A program made the position numbers and the translations under genes. Below the pieces are notes generated by a model that was not told the origin of the DNA, searched no databases, and worked only from the letters and a program-made list of their open reading frames with translations. A stretch of DNA of 64,000 nucleotides, taken from Blautia luti (GTDB lineage Bacteria; Bacillota; Clostridia; Lachnospirales; Lachnospiraceae). Of this stretch, positions 1-10,600 are shown in pieces; within the stretch, counting starts at the first letter, position 1, and each line of letters begins with the position of its first letter. The stretch lies in the NCBI RefSeq assembly GCF_013304735.1, contig NZ_JAAITI010000008.1:1-64000 (forward strand), written 5' to 3'.

Positions 1-2
1 CG

Positions 3-3000
3 ACAGATCATGCGGACACTTACAAAGCGGTCTATTATGTGGAACCGGTAAATCAAGAGCATCCGAAGTACCAGATCAGCCGAAAACTGATTGTGCGTGA
101 GAAAGCAACAGAAGCTCAGACTGAAACTGCAGGGAGTGAAGCAGTGACCGAATCAGAAACCGCTGGCAGTGAACAGCAGACAGAGGAAGCGGAGGATTCA
201 GAAGCAGACTCGGAGATTACCGATATTGACGCTGATGAATTTGATGATTTAGTAGAGCAGGCACAGAATCAGGATACCTATGATGAAGAATCAGGGTTAG
301 AGCTTCATGATGTTTTGGAACAGGCAGGAGACGAAGGTGTGGATCTTGATGCTATGGAAGAGGGAGAGATTGCAACATTTGAAGCAGTTTCAGCTTATTC
401 AGCAAGAAGTACACAGCAGGTAACAATTGAAAAAGGACCACTGTATAGATATGCAGATTATAATCTTGGAACCTATCTGACAGAGCCGTACTATATCAGC
501 TACGGAAACGTCAGAGCAATTGCGTATTGTGTACAGCCAGCTAAGCCAGGACCTGGATCTGGAAATTATACAATTACAAAGATTGGAGACAATCAGGCGT
601 TAGCAAAAGTGTGTTATTACGGCACAGATGCCGCAGGGAGCGAAAGCTTTTTTGCGAATAAACACACGGATTTTTCAGAAGGAAAAAGATTCATCATCAT
701 TCACATGGCTGCATCATATGCCAACGGAAGCAGTGATGCATTTTATGGAACCAATGCTACAGGAGAGGCTTTGGCAAAAGAACTCTATAATTATTGTGTG
801 AATAAGCCGGAAATACCAGATGTAGCGATGTCATTTTCAAAGCCGGATGTAAAAGCTTATGTAGATAGAAATGTTCAGAGAACGGAGAACATTAAGTTCA
901 ACGCATCTTCCCAGCAGAAAATCACAATGGACTTACCAAAAGGAGTAAAGCTCCATAATGTATCTACTGGAACCGTAAGTGCGGCAGGTGCAAGCGTAAC
1001 AATTGGAGGAGGAACCACGTTTTATCTCTCAGCTCCTCTGACACAGACAAGAGATGTAAGTGATACTTTTTCTGCAAAAATGAAGGGAAGTATTACAAAA
1101 GATTATTCAGCATATAAATTGACTACGAATGCAAGTGTTCAGGATCTGGCATTTGTATTTGGAGAAGGTGTTGCTGATGAAAAATATGTAAGCTTAAAGG
1201 TGTCATGGATTGAACAGGCTACGATCGAAATCGTAAAGAAAGACGATACAGCGAATGTCAATCTTGCAGGTGCAGTATTTGGCGTTTACAGCGATGAGGC
1301 TTGTACAAAGCTGATCACTCAGATGCCTGCAACAGATAAGAATGGAAAATCCTCTGTTACGATTATCAAGACACAGGATACCGTTTATCTGAAAGAAATC
1401 ACAGCACCACAGGGATATGTAGTAAATGCAACGGCAACAAATGTAAAACTGGTAGCAAGTAAGACCTCAGCTGTAACCGTGGAAAATAAGGAGCAGCTTG
1501 CAGAGCTTACTGTTTATAAAGAAGGTCAGGTGCTTACCGGAGCAGAAGTCAGTGAGAGTGGAACCGTATTCCATTATGAGAACCGCAGACAAAAAAATGC
1601 TGTTTACAACGTGTATGCCGGAGCAGATATTGTGACTGCGTATGGTACAAAAGTGTACAGCAAAGGTGATCTGGTGAAAGAAAATCTGACAACAGGTGAG
1701 AATGGCTCTGTTACCCTGAAGAATCTCCATCTAGGAACTTATGTGGTAAAAGAAGCAAAAGCACCGGACAACTTCTATAATGGCGGCGAAGAAAAGACAG
1801 TGACGCTGACTTATGCCGGACAGAATAAAGAAGTTGTATTTGCGGATGTCACCTTCAACAATGAGCGTCAGAAAGCAGAAGTCACTGTAGTAAAACAGGA
1901 TAAAGATACAAAGAAACCGCTGGAAGGTGGTATTTTCGCCCTGTATGCGGCAGACGATATCAAAAATGCAGATGGTGTAGTTGTTGTAAAGAAAGGCACC
2001 CTGATTGAGAAAGCCACTACCGGTGAGGATGGAAAGGCAAAATTCACAGCAGATCTGCCTATCAATCATTCCTATTCCGTAAAAGAAGACCAGGCACCAG
2101 AAGGCTATGTAAGAAATACAGAAGACGTGTATACGTTCAAGTTCTCTTACACCAATGATAAAGAAGCAACCGTATCTTTCGCCCATACCTTCAGCAATGA
2201 CCGTGTGACAGCAAAAATCAATTTATTCAAAGTTGATAAAGAAACAGGAAAAGCCGTTCCGCAGGGCGATGCAACACTGAAAGGTGCAGTCTACGGATTA
2301 TATGCCCGTGAAGATATCGTGCATCCGGATGGAGCAACCGGTGTGATTTATAAAGCAGGGGAACAGGTGGCTTCTCTTACAACGGATGAAAAAGGACAGG
2401 CTTCTGTAGATGGCTTATATCTTGGCAAATATTACGTCAAGGAGATCACACCACCGACCGGATACCTGGCAGATACAGAAGAACATGATCTTGAATGTAG
2501 TTATGAAGGTGATATGACTGCAGAAGTAAAAAGAGAATGCATTTCCAGTGAACAGGTGATCAAGCAGCCGTTCCAGATTATCAAAGCAGCCAACAATGGA
2601 AAGACCGATGCAGATCTGTTATCCGGAGCCGGATTTACAGTTTATCTGAAATCTTCCCTTACAAAGAAAGCAGATGGAAGCTATGATTTTGATTCTGCTA
2701 AACCAGTAGTGAGTGGAGAAAACGGAGCTACTGAGATTTTTACAGATGAAAAAGGTTATGCCTGCAGTATTCCATTACCATTTGGAAGCTATATTGTCCG
2801 TGAAACAACAACACCACACAATTACAAGCCAGTCGATGATTTTGAAGTGAATATCACAGAGAACCATCCGAATGAGCCACAGATCTGGCGTGTGCTTCTG
2901 GACAAAGAGTTCAAGGCAAAATTGAAAATTGTGAAAAAAGACGATGAAACAAAGAAATCCGTCCTGATTGCAGGAACAGAATTTAAGGTATATGACCTGG

Positions 3001-5990
3001 ATAACAAAAAATACGTGGAGCAGGTAACTACTTATCCTGTGACAACCACACACAAGTCCTATTTTACAGACAGTCAGGGTTATCTGATCATGCCAAAGAA
3101 CCTGAAAATCGGACATTACCGGATTGAGGAAGTCAACGCACCGGAAGGGTACACAATCAACAAGAATTATATGGAGATTGCTGTTGATGCAAACACTGCT
3201 TATCAGATGGATTCAGAAAGCGGCGATGCCATTATCACAGTTGATTACGAGAATCATCCGGTAAAAGGAAAGCTGACGATCTATAAAAAAGGTGAGATGC
3301 TGAGTGGATTCAAAAAGGATTTTGTTTATGAAGAAAAATATCTGAAAGGTGCAGAGTTTAACGTCTATGCAGCGGAAAATATCTACACACCGGATTATCA
3401 GAAAGATGAAAATGGAAACAGACAGCTGATTTATGCAAAAGATGCTCTGGTAACAACGGTAACGACCGGGGAAGACGGAAAAGCAGTTGCAGATAACCTG
3501 CCGCTTGGTTCTTACTATGTGGTAGAAAAAACAGCACCGGAAGGATTTGTTCTGAACCATGACAGATCGGATGTAGCATTTGTCTATGCAGATCAGGATA
3601 CACCTGTGATCGAACAGGAAGTGACTGTTGGTGATGACAGACAGAAAGTTGCAATCCAGGTAGAAAAACAGGATGCAGAAAACGGAGCAACGGTAGAAGG
3701 TGCAGTCTTTGGCATTTATAACAAAGATGATATCAAAGCAGAAGGCAAAGTCATTGTCAACGCTGATACCCTGTTACAGGAAATGACTTCTGATAAAGAT
3801 GGAATTGCTTCCTGTACGCTGGATCTGCCACTCGGACAGTATTATGTAAAAGAGTTAAAGGCACCGGCAGGATTCGTTTCTTCCGATGAAGTTCTGAATC
3901 TGGATGCTTCTTATCAGGGACAGGACGTGAAGACAGTAAAACTGAAAACAGTGAAGAAGAATCAGCCGACAACGGTTGAAATTACAAAATCAGATGTGAC
4001 AACAGGTGTGGAACTGGATGGAGCAAAACTCACCGTTCTTGATAGAGAGGGGAATGTCGTAGATCAGTGGACTTCTGTAAAAGACCAGCCACATGTGATT
4101 AAACGACTGACCGTTGGGGAGGAATATACCCTTCGTGAAGAAATCGCACCGTATGGATATCTGAAAGCAACGGATGTGAAGTTCACACTGGAAGATACCG
4201 CAGAGATTCAGAAGGTAGAGATGAAAGATGAAGTGCCGACAGGACTTTTAATCATCAACAAAAATGGAGAATTTTTGGATAAAGTGACACTTCTGGACAA
4301 TGTAAAAGGCACTGTGGAGCATCTCTTCGAATATGTAACCGGAAGCCTTACAGATGTGACTTTCGATGTATTTGCTGCGGAAGATATCAAAGCGGCAGAT
4401 GGTGTCAGCAAAGATTATTACAAAGCAGATGAAAAAGTAGGAACTATTACTACAGATTCCAATGGTATTGCACAGATGGATAATCTCCCGGCAGGCAAAT
4501 ACTATGTGAAAGAAGTTAAAACTGCCCATGGCTATGTATTGGATGGAGAACCGAGATATGTTGATCTTTCCTACCGTGATCAGGACACACCGGTAATCAC
4601 TTATGATGAAAAATGGCAGAATACCCGTCAGAAAGTAAAGGTTACTGTTCTGAAGAAAGAAAAAGATACAGACCGTGTTCTTGCAGGCGGCGTCTTCGGC
4701 CTTTATACCAGTGAAGATATCAAAAATGTAAACGGAGATGTGTTGCTTGAGAAAGATTCCCTCATCGAGCAGAAAGCAACCGATGAGAAAGGACAGATCA
4801 CTTTTGCGGCAGATCTTCCAGTAGATGGAAAATATTATGTAAAAGAGAACAGTGCACCGGACGGATTTGTGACAACGGAAGAAGTGCAGGAGTTTACCTT
4901 TGAATATGCCGGAGAAGATCAGGCAGAAGTAAGCTATGATTTTACGTTTGAAAATCAGCCGACCACAGTGGAACTGACAAAAACAGACCTGACCACAGGC
5001 AAAGAACTTCCAGGTGCACACCTGAAAGTGACGGATGCAGATGGAAATGTTGTGGATGAATGGACTTCTACAGAAGGATCTCATGTGATCAAAGAACTTG
5101 TTGTAGGTAATGAGTATACCATGACGGAAACAAAACCGGCAGACGGATATGTTACTGCAGAGAGCATTACCTTTACGGTTGAGAATACAGCTGAGATTCA
5201 GAAGCATGAGATGAAAGATGATGTGACCAAGGTTCAGATCAGCAAGACAGATATCACAGGAGATACAGAGATTCCTGGTGCAAAACTAACGATTCTTGAT
5301 AAGGACGATCAGGTAGTAGAGAGCTGGACTTCCACAGAGGAGGCACACTATATTGAAAAACTGCCAATTGGTAGATACACCTTACGAGAGGAACAGGCAC
5401 CAAAAGGATATCTTCTGACATCGGATGTGACATTTGAGGTGAAGGATACTGGAGAAATCCAGAAAGTGGTTATGAAAGATGATACTGCCAAGGGAAAAGT
5501 CATTCTCAATAAGACAGATAAATCATCTGGGGAACCGCTGAAAGGAGTAGAATTTGAATTCCGTGACAGCAAAGGAAAGGTCCTGGAAACCTTAAAAACA
5601 GATGCTGCCGGTCATGCCGAGAGTAAGCTGTATGAGATTGCCGCATTCAAGAACGGCAAATATGATACAGCAATCAAGTATTATCTGGTGGAGACAAAAA
5701 CACTGGATGGATACACACTGGATCAGACCAAGCATGAAGTGACATTTGCCTACGCAGACGACAGTACGCCGGTTGTAGAAGTTACTTTCAATCTGACAAA
5801 TGAGAAACCGGAAGTTCCGGAAACACCAAGCACACCAGATGTGCCGCAGTCCCATGAAGAGACGAAGGTATCAGATGCACCGAAGACAGGAGATAACACA
5901 AATATCTGGCTGCCGATTCTGCTTCTGCTTATCTCTACCGGAGGCATGGCAGGACTTTATATCAGCAGAAAGAAAATCAGAAAACAGTAA
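3..5990 (+). CDS. Giant SpaA/Cna-B repeat surface adhesin, 5'-truncated by window edge
   Basis: The frame is open to the left edge, so the start lies outside the window; the GTG at 39 is internal. After an acidic Glu/Thr-rich stretch comes a globular region (nt ~430-840) with YCVQPAKPGP and a late HMAASYA motif, resembling the thioester/VaFE-type head of Gram-positive adhesins. About 14 SpaA-like prealbumin repeats follow, typically with a KxD start, a G(A/G)xFxxY core and a KExxAPxGY end. The C-terminus has a sortase-like APKTGD motif, a hydrophobic helix and the basic tail SRKKIRKQ, so it should be covalently attached to the wall. Family knowledge: such proteins are pilin-like adhesins stabilised by isopeptide bonds. 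It leads the conjugative-element genes and may aid mating-pair contact or host binding (inference). Confidence 0.9.
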   Translation, partial: TDHADTYKAVYYVEPVNQEHPKYQISRKLIVREKATEAQTETAGSEAVTESETAGSEQQTEEAEDSEADSEITDIDADEFDDLVEQAQNQDTYDEESGLELHDVLEQAGDEGVDLDAMEEGEIATFEAVSAYSARSTQQVTIEKGPLYRYADYNLGTYLTEPYYISYGNVRAIAYCVQPAKPGPGSGNYTITKIGDNQALAKVCYYGTDAAGSESFFANKHTDFSEGKRFIIIHMAASYANGSSDAFYGTNATGEALAKELYNYCVNKPEIPDVAMSFSKPDVKAYVDRNVQRTENIKFNASSQQKITMDLPKGVKLHNVSTGTVSAAGASVTIGGGTTFYLSAPLTQTRDVSDTFSAKMKGSITKDYSAYKLTTNASVQDLAFVFGEGVADEKYVSLKVSWIEQATIEIVKKDDTANVNLAGAVFGVYSDEACTKLITQMPATDKNGKSSVTIIKTQDTVYLKEITAPQGYVVNATATNVKLVASKTSAVTVENKEQLAELTVYKEGQVLTGAEVSESGTVFHYENRRQKNAVYNVYAGADIVTAYGTKVYSKGDLVKENLTTGENGSVTLKNLHLGTYVVKEAKAPDNFYNGGEEKTVTLTYAGQNKEVVFADVTFNNERQKAEVTVVKQDKDTKKPLEGGIFALYAADDIKNADGVVVVKKGTLIEKATTGEDGKAKFTADLPINHSYSVKEDQAPEGYVRNTEDVYTFKFSYTNDKEATVSFAHTFSNDRVTAKINLFKVDKETGKAVPQGDATLKGAVYGLYAREDIVHPDGATGVIYKAGEQVASLTTDEKGQASVDGLYLGKYYVKEITPPTGYLADTEEHDLECSYEGDMTAEVKRECISSEQVIKQPFQIIKAANNGKTDADLLSGAGFTVYLKSSLTKKADGSYDFDSAKPVVSGENGATEIFTDEKGYACSIPLPFGSYIVRETTTPHNYKPVDDFEVNITENHPNEPQIWRVLLDKEFKAKLKIVKKDDETKKSVLIAGTEFKVYDLDNKKYVEQVTTYPVTTTHKSYFTDSQGYLIMPKNLKIGHYRIEEVNAPEGYTINKNYMEIAVDANTAYQMDSESGDAIITVDYENHPVKGKLTIYKKGEMLSGFKKDFVYEEKYLKGAEFNVYAAENIYTPDYQKDENGNRQLIYAKDALVTTVTTGEDGKAVADNLPLGSYYVVEKTAPEGFVLNHDRSDVAFVYADQDTPVIEQEVTVGDDRQKVAIQVEKQDAENGATVEGAVFGIYNKDDIKAEGKVIVNADTLLQEMTSDKDGIASCTLDLPLGQYYVKELKAPAGFVSSDEVLNLDASYQGQDVKTVKLKTVKKNQPTTVEITKSDVTTGVELDGAKLTVLDREGNVVDQWTSVKDQPHVIKRLTVGEEYTLREEIAPYGYLKATDVKFTLEDTAEIQKVEMKDEVPTGLLIINKNGEFLDKVTLLDNVKGTVEHLFEYVTGSLTDVTFDVFAAEDIKAADGVSKDYYKADEKVGTITTDSNGIAQMDNLPAGKYYVKEVKTAHGYVLDGEPRYVDLSYRDQDTPVITYDEKWQNTRQKVKVTVLKKEKDTDRVLAGGVFGLYTSEDIKNVNGDVLLEKDSLIEQKATDEKGQITFAADLPVDGKYYVKENSAPDGFVTTEEVQEFTFEYAGEDQAEVSYDFTFENQPTTVELTKTDLTTGKELPGAHLKVTDADGNVVDEWTSTEGSHVIKELVVGNEYTMTETKPADGYVTAESITFTVENTAEIQKHEMKDDVTKVQISKTDITGDTEIPGAKLTILDKDDQVVESWTSTEEAHYIEKLPIGRYTLREEQAPKGYLLTSDVTFEVKDTGEIQKVVMKDDTAKGKVILNKTDKSSGEPLKGVEFEFRDSKGKVLETLKTDAAGHAESKLYEIAAFKNGKYDTAIKYYLVETKTLDGYTLDQTKHEVTFAYADDSTPVVEVTFNLTNEKPEVPETPSTPDVPQSHEETKVSDAPKTGDNTNIWLPILLLLISTGGMAGLYISRKKIRKQ

Positions 5991-5998
5991 TCCTCAGT

Positions 5999-6027
5999 AA
6001 AGGGGGCCCTGAATCAGGGCTCCCTTT
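5999..6027 (+). terminator. Strong hairpin after the adhesin, near-identical to one at 29988
   Basis: AAAGGG-x-GCCCTG / CAGGGC-x-CCCTTT with an AAT loop forms a 13-pair stem starting 9 bases after the adhesin stop. The following T-tract is weak. The same 29-base unit occurs at 29988-30016 with only two differences. Confidence 0.75.
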
Positions 6028-6062
6028 AAAATACAAAAATTCACAGAAAGGGACAGAAAAAT

Positions 6063-6203
6063 ATGATGAAAACAATGGAAAAGAGACAGGAAGCAAGAAA
6101 GAACCAGGAGAGAACTTTAAAAAGAATGATGGCTTATCAGAAAAAAGCCGAGCAGATGGTCAGCAGGAAAAGAATGAACCATCACATGATCAGAAAGGGG
6201 TAA
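6063..6203 (+). CDS. Small very basic protein (46 aa)
   Basis: An ATG-initiated frame of 46 codons is preceded by AGAAAGGGA at a good spacing. It starts MMKTMEKRQEARKNQERTLK and is rich in Lys, Arg, Gln and Met, with no hydrophobic segment, so it is probably a single charged helix. It ends 6 bases before the next gene, whose ribosome binding site (AGAAAGGGG) lies inside its last codons; this coupling suggests it is translated. I do not recognise a family. Confidence 0.5.
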   Translation: MMKTMEKRQEARKNQERTLKRMMAYQKKAEQMVSRKRMNHHMIRKG

Positions 6204-6209
6204 AAGCGT

Positions 6210-7310
6210 ATGATGAACAGAAAAGAATTTTATGAATATGTCAAAGATAATGTAAAAGACTATTTGCCGGATTCATATCAGAATGGAGAAATCCGTATTG
6301 AAGAAGTTGCAAAAAATAATGGATTAAGGTTGACTGGCATTTCAATTCCACAGGGTGATCAAAGAGCTGTGCCGATGGTATATCTGGATTCTCTTTATAT
6401 GGAATATGTCAATGGAAAAAATCTGGATTCCTGTGTGGGTGATGTGGCAGATATGCGTATTGAAGTGCAGGACAAAGCGGCATTTATCAATATGGGTCTT
6501 CCGGATATTTTGGATTATGAAAAAATGAAGGACAAATTACAGGTGAGAATCTGTGACCGGGAATGGAATGAAGAACGCCTGGCTGATAAAGTTGTTACCG
6601 AACATGGAGATTTTGCAGCATATTACGCAGTGAATGTGGAAGAAAACGAGGGAGGAATTGGTAGTATTCCGGTTACTGTCAATCTTATGAATGAATGGGG
6701 TGTGACAGCAGAACAAATCCAGGCAGATGCAGTGGCGGCAGACAGAAATCGTGGTGTTGTTTTGATGGACATGAATGAAATGATAAAATCCATGATTTTT
6801 GGTGAAGAAGCAGAAAATCTTTTGAATGAAAAACTGAATGTTGAAGCAATGGAAAATCCAATGTTCTGTCTTTCAAATGCACAAAAAATGAATGGTGCAT
6901 CACTGTTACTGCAGGAAGATATTCGTAAGCAGATCGGTGAATGCCTGGGAAGTGATTATTTTGTTCTTCCCTCTTCAATTCATGAGGTGCTGATTCTTCC
7001 TGATAACGGAATGTTTGAAGTACCGGAATTAAATGCCATGGTACAGGAAGTCAATGAGACGCAGGTAGAGAGGCAGGAACAGCTTTCGGATAAGGTTCAG
7101 TTCTGTGATGGAAAGACAGCAGTTATGGAAAATGCCGAACGCAGGGAAGCACGTCTGGAGAAAGAAAAAGCAGCAGAAAAAGCAACTGGGAGAACAGAAG
7201 CAAAAGGTGGAATCCATGGAAAACTGGAGAAAGCCAAGGCGGAGATCAAAGCAAAAGGGACAGATACAATCCCAAAGAATAGGGCGAAAGACCTTGCCTC
7301 AGTATTATAA
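6210..7310 (+). CDS. DUF5688 family protein
   Basis: 366 residues, starting MMNRKEFYEYVKDNVKDYLP, which matches the DUF5688 family that recurs in Firmicutes integrative elements; its biochemical role is unknown. It has a mixed alpha/beta body of about 290 residues followed by a Lys/Glu/Ala-rich helical tail (IHGKLEKAKAEIKAK) like the C-terminal tails of the 7696 and 15109 products, which also contain a (S)IHEKL / (S)IHERL motif. That shared tail suggests the three large proteins belong to one element and may contact a common partner. The ribosome binding site is AGAAAGGGG. No signal peptide or membrane segment is seen. Confidence 0.75.
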   Translation: MMNRKEFYEYVKDNVKDYLPDSYQNGEIRIEEVAKNNGLRLTGISIPQGDQRAVPMVYLDSLYMEYVNGKNLDSCVGDVADMRIEVQDKAAFINMGLPDILDYEKMKDKLQVRICDREWNEERLADKVVTEHGDFAAYYAVNVEENEGGIGSIPVTVNLMNEWGVTAEQIQADAVAADRNRGVVLMDMNEMIKSMIFGEEAENLLNEKLNVEAMENPMFCLSNAQKMNGASLLLQEDIRKQIGECLGSDYFVLPSSIHEVLILPDNGMFEVPELNAMVQEVNETQVERQEQLSDKVQFCDGKTAVMENAERREARLEKEKAAEKATGRTEAKGGIHGKLEKAKAEIKAKGTDTIPKNRAKDLASVL

Positions 7311-7332
7311 CGAGAAATAACGATGATTTTGA

Positions 7333-7354
7333 GGGGACTGTGTGAGCAGTCCCT
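7333..7354 (+). terminator. Intergenic hairpin
   Basis: GGGACTG-TGTGAG-CAGTCCC is a perfect 7-bp stem followed by AATTTTAT, between the DUF5688 gene and the next one. It is a weak terminator or a transcript processing hairpin. Confidence 0.5.
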
Positions 7355-7383
7355 AATTTTATGAAGATGGAGGAGAAAAGAAT

Positions 7384-7692
7384 ATGGACTGGTGTTTATA
7401 TGGTGATGATAAAAGAAAGGAAATGGATAGAGATTTAAAACCGGAATATCTTTTGGATGACTTACGGAGATATCAGGATGTATTTGGTGAAGAATTTGGT
7501 GTAAAAGAGCTTCTTATGCTGGAGGATATCCGGGTAAAGGCTATGATTGCCGGAGCACTTGCAGATATGCCGGAATTTCTTATTGATCAGATTGGAAAAG
7601 CAAGTAACAGTAGTAATTTTCCTTCTATGACAAGGGCAATGGAACGGATTGCCGATGTTGTAGAAGAAAAGTGGGAAGAAGAAAGGGAGTAA
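7384..7692 (+). CDS. Hypothetical acidic helical protein (102 aa)
   Basis: 102 codons with a GGAGG ribosome binding site 9 bases upstream. The product is acidic and predicted mostly helical (LKPEYLLDDLRRYQDVFGEE near residues 17-36). It ends three bases before the start of the giant helicase gene, so the two are very probably co-translated. No known domain is recognised. Position suggests an accessory factor for the helicase/methylase (inference). Confidence 0.7.
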   Translation: MDWCLYGDDKRKEMDRDLKPEYLLDDLRRYQDVFGEEFGVKELLMLEDIRVKAMIAGALADMPEFLIDQIGKASNSSNFPSMTRAMERIADVVEEKWEEERE

Positions 7693-7695
7693 CAG

Positions 7696-10600
7696 ATGGC
7701 AAATAAATTATATGCAATGGAACTTCTGACGGAGGAAGTGGCAAAGGATGTTGCTGCCAATCCGCAGGAATGGATGCGGTTTCTAAATACTGCATCCAGG
7801 CTGTACCGGTACACTTTTCCGGAACAGCTCTTGATCTATGCACAGCGTCCGGGAGCAACAGCCGTGGCATCCATGGAAATCTGGAACCAGAAGATGTACC
7901 GATGGATTAAAAAGGGTTCTAAAGGAATTGCCCTGATAGATAACACATCCGGACCAAAAACGAAACTCCGATATGTTTTTGATGTGCAGGATACTTATAA
8001 GGTAAAAAATCTGGGCAGAGATCCGCAGTTATGGAATCTTAATCCAGAAGGAGAACAACTGGTGGCAGATTATCTGCAGGAGCGGCTGGCACTGGAAGCA
8101 ACAGAGGGAGGATTAGCAGAGGTTCTTCACCAGGCGGCAGAAGAAAGTGTGCAGGCCTGGTTGCCGGATGCTTTCGACGAACTGCAAATGGATGTAGCCG
8201 GCACTTTTCTGGAAGATCTGGATGAACAGAATCAGAAAGTGGAGTTCCGGGAACTGATGACAAACAGTGTCTGGTATGTGTTACTGAACCGATGCGGACT
8301 GGATGTGCAGGAATATCTTGATGCAGAGGATTTTCGTCATATTACAGATTTTAACCAGTTAAAGGTTATTGGACACCTTGGAAGTTCTGTGAATGAGATC
8401 AGCAGACCGGTATTGATGCAGATTGGACGATATGTGTTGAATGACTTGGAAAAAGATCTGAAAACGGTTGCAAAAGAAAAAGAAGTAGCTTATAATGAAT
8501 TTAACACGTTAATTCGTGAAAGCAAAACAAGGAACACAGAAGATAGAGGAGAAAATAAGGAGGAAACAGAGCATGAGAGAGATCACTTACAGCCAGAATG
8601 GAGAGTACCAGATTCCGGATATCAGTCTGGAGGAGACGAGAGGAACGATCGGGAAGTACGGATTGATGAGGAAAGAGTATCTGAGAAACCACAAAGTAGC
8701 CAGATTCAACATTCTGACCTTACAGAACCGTCTGGACAGTCATCTGATGGAAATCGACAGCCAGGCAAGGCAGAGAGTAGACAACCTGATGTCAGAACTT
8801 CTGGAGAAAAACCCGGCACCGGACAAAATGGCAGACGGGATGGCATGGACCAGACACATGAACCAGATCAAAGCACAGGCAGAGGAACTGGTAATTCAGG
8901 AGATTATTTACAATTAAGTCTGTTCCCGACAGAAGAGGAACAGTTAGGAGAAATAAGGAAAGCGGTAGCTGCATTAGAACAGCCAGCCGCTTTTCTTATT
9001 TCTGATGAAGTAGTAGATGATATTCTCCGCACGGGAAGTGGACAGAAAAATACACTGTTTCATATTACGGCAAGACTGATTGAAGGTCTGGATAATGAAG
9101 AAATGCAGAACTTCCTGAAGGAGGAATATGAAACAGGTGGAAAAGGATTTACCATAGATGGACAGAAAATCAGTATCTGGTATGACAATGATGGTATCCG
9201 TATCCGACGGGGAGATTCCGCCAGAAGAAACTTTGATCGCATGGTTACGTGGGAAGAAGCGGCGGACAGAATCCGGGATATGTATGAGGATAGAAGTTAC
9301 GTGGATAATCTGATTTCCAATAACGCCATTGAACAGGAGCAGGAAGAAATGACCAATCTTCTTGCACTCCATTTTCGGGATACCAGCAGAAACCGGGAGG
9401 AGCAGCAATCATATTCGGATTGGCAGGATGTCGTGCGGGAAGCTTGGACAGATTCAGCGGAAGCAGATGCAATTGCCCATCGCTTTGAATGGCTGCAGAA
9501 AGATATGGATGAGAATCCAGAAGATTATCGCAGGTGGGAGATTCAGCATAATCCGGAATATTTCCAGCGTTTTCAGGATCTCCAGAGGGAGCGTTCCTGG
9601 GTAGACCAGAAATTTACGGTCGAACGTCCGGCCCTTTCCTTTATCACACAGGATGAGATAGATGCAGTCCTTAGAAGAGGCGGGATCACTGCCGGAGGAC
9701 GGAATCGGATCTATGAGTATTTCATGGAACATCACGATATAAAGGATGCAGCTGAGTTTCTGAAAAATGAGTATGGTACAGGTGGAGCAGCACCTGGGAT
9801 ACCGGGAGCGTATGAATCCGATGCTTCCCATGATGCGAAAGGATTAAAACTTGCGAAAGGGAAGATTGGCAGTCCAGATGTAGAAGTTCTATTAAAGTGG
9901 AATAAGGTTGCAGAACGTGTCCGTCAGCTGATTCGCACCGATGATTTCTTATCACCGGAAGAACTGGAAAAGTATGAAGAACGGCAGGAAGCACAGAGAC
10001 AGGCGGATCTGGAAGGAGCTCAGCAGGCTTTGGAAGTGGAGCAGGAAGGCTCTGATCAGCAGGAAATACGAGAGGAAAATCAGGAACCGTCGGAGGTTGA
10101 GACACAACCGGAAGCAGTAGAAGATGCAGAAAAAAAGGAAGATATAACACCAGAACAGTCTGATATTCCAGCAACAAACTTCCATATCACAGATGATGAA
10201 CTGGGACAGGGAACACCAAAGGAAAAGTTCCGTGCTAATATCATGGCAATCCAGCTTTTAAAGAAATGCGAGGAAGAAAACCGCAATGCCACACCAGACG
10301 AACAGGAGATTTTATCCCGATATGTAGGCTGGGGAGGTCTTGCTGATGCTTTCGATGAAACAAAATCCGCATGGGAGACGGAATATCTGGAATTAAAGAC
10401 AGTCCTTACACCGGAAGAATATGCAGCAGCCAGAGCTTCTACCTTAAATGCCCATTACACACAGCCAATCGTGATTGAAAGTATGTATCAGGCGTTGGAA
10501 AATCTGGGATTTACAAAAGGAAATATCCTGGAGCCATCCATGGGTGTTGGTAACTTCTTTGGAATGCTTCCTGAGAAGCTGAACCAGTCAAAACTCTATG

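Noticed and set aside
4248-5207. Long minus-strand open frame (319 codons) under the adhesin gene
   Set aside because: It mirrors the repetitive, codon-biased adhesin gene, reads as low-complexity Phe/Ile/Cys-rich protein and has no ribosome binding site.
1250-5800. CRISPR-like periodicity
   Set aside because: The periodicity comes from diverged protein repeats (SpaA domains) of unequal length, with no identical short repeats and spacers.
5800-6000. Alternative-frame 66-codon frame at the adhesin 3' end
   Set aside because: Overlaps the sortase motif and anchor of the real gene and has no ribosome binding site.
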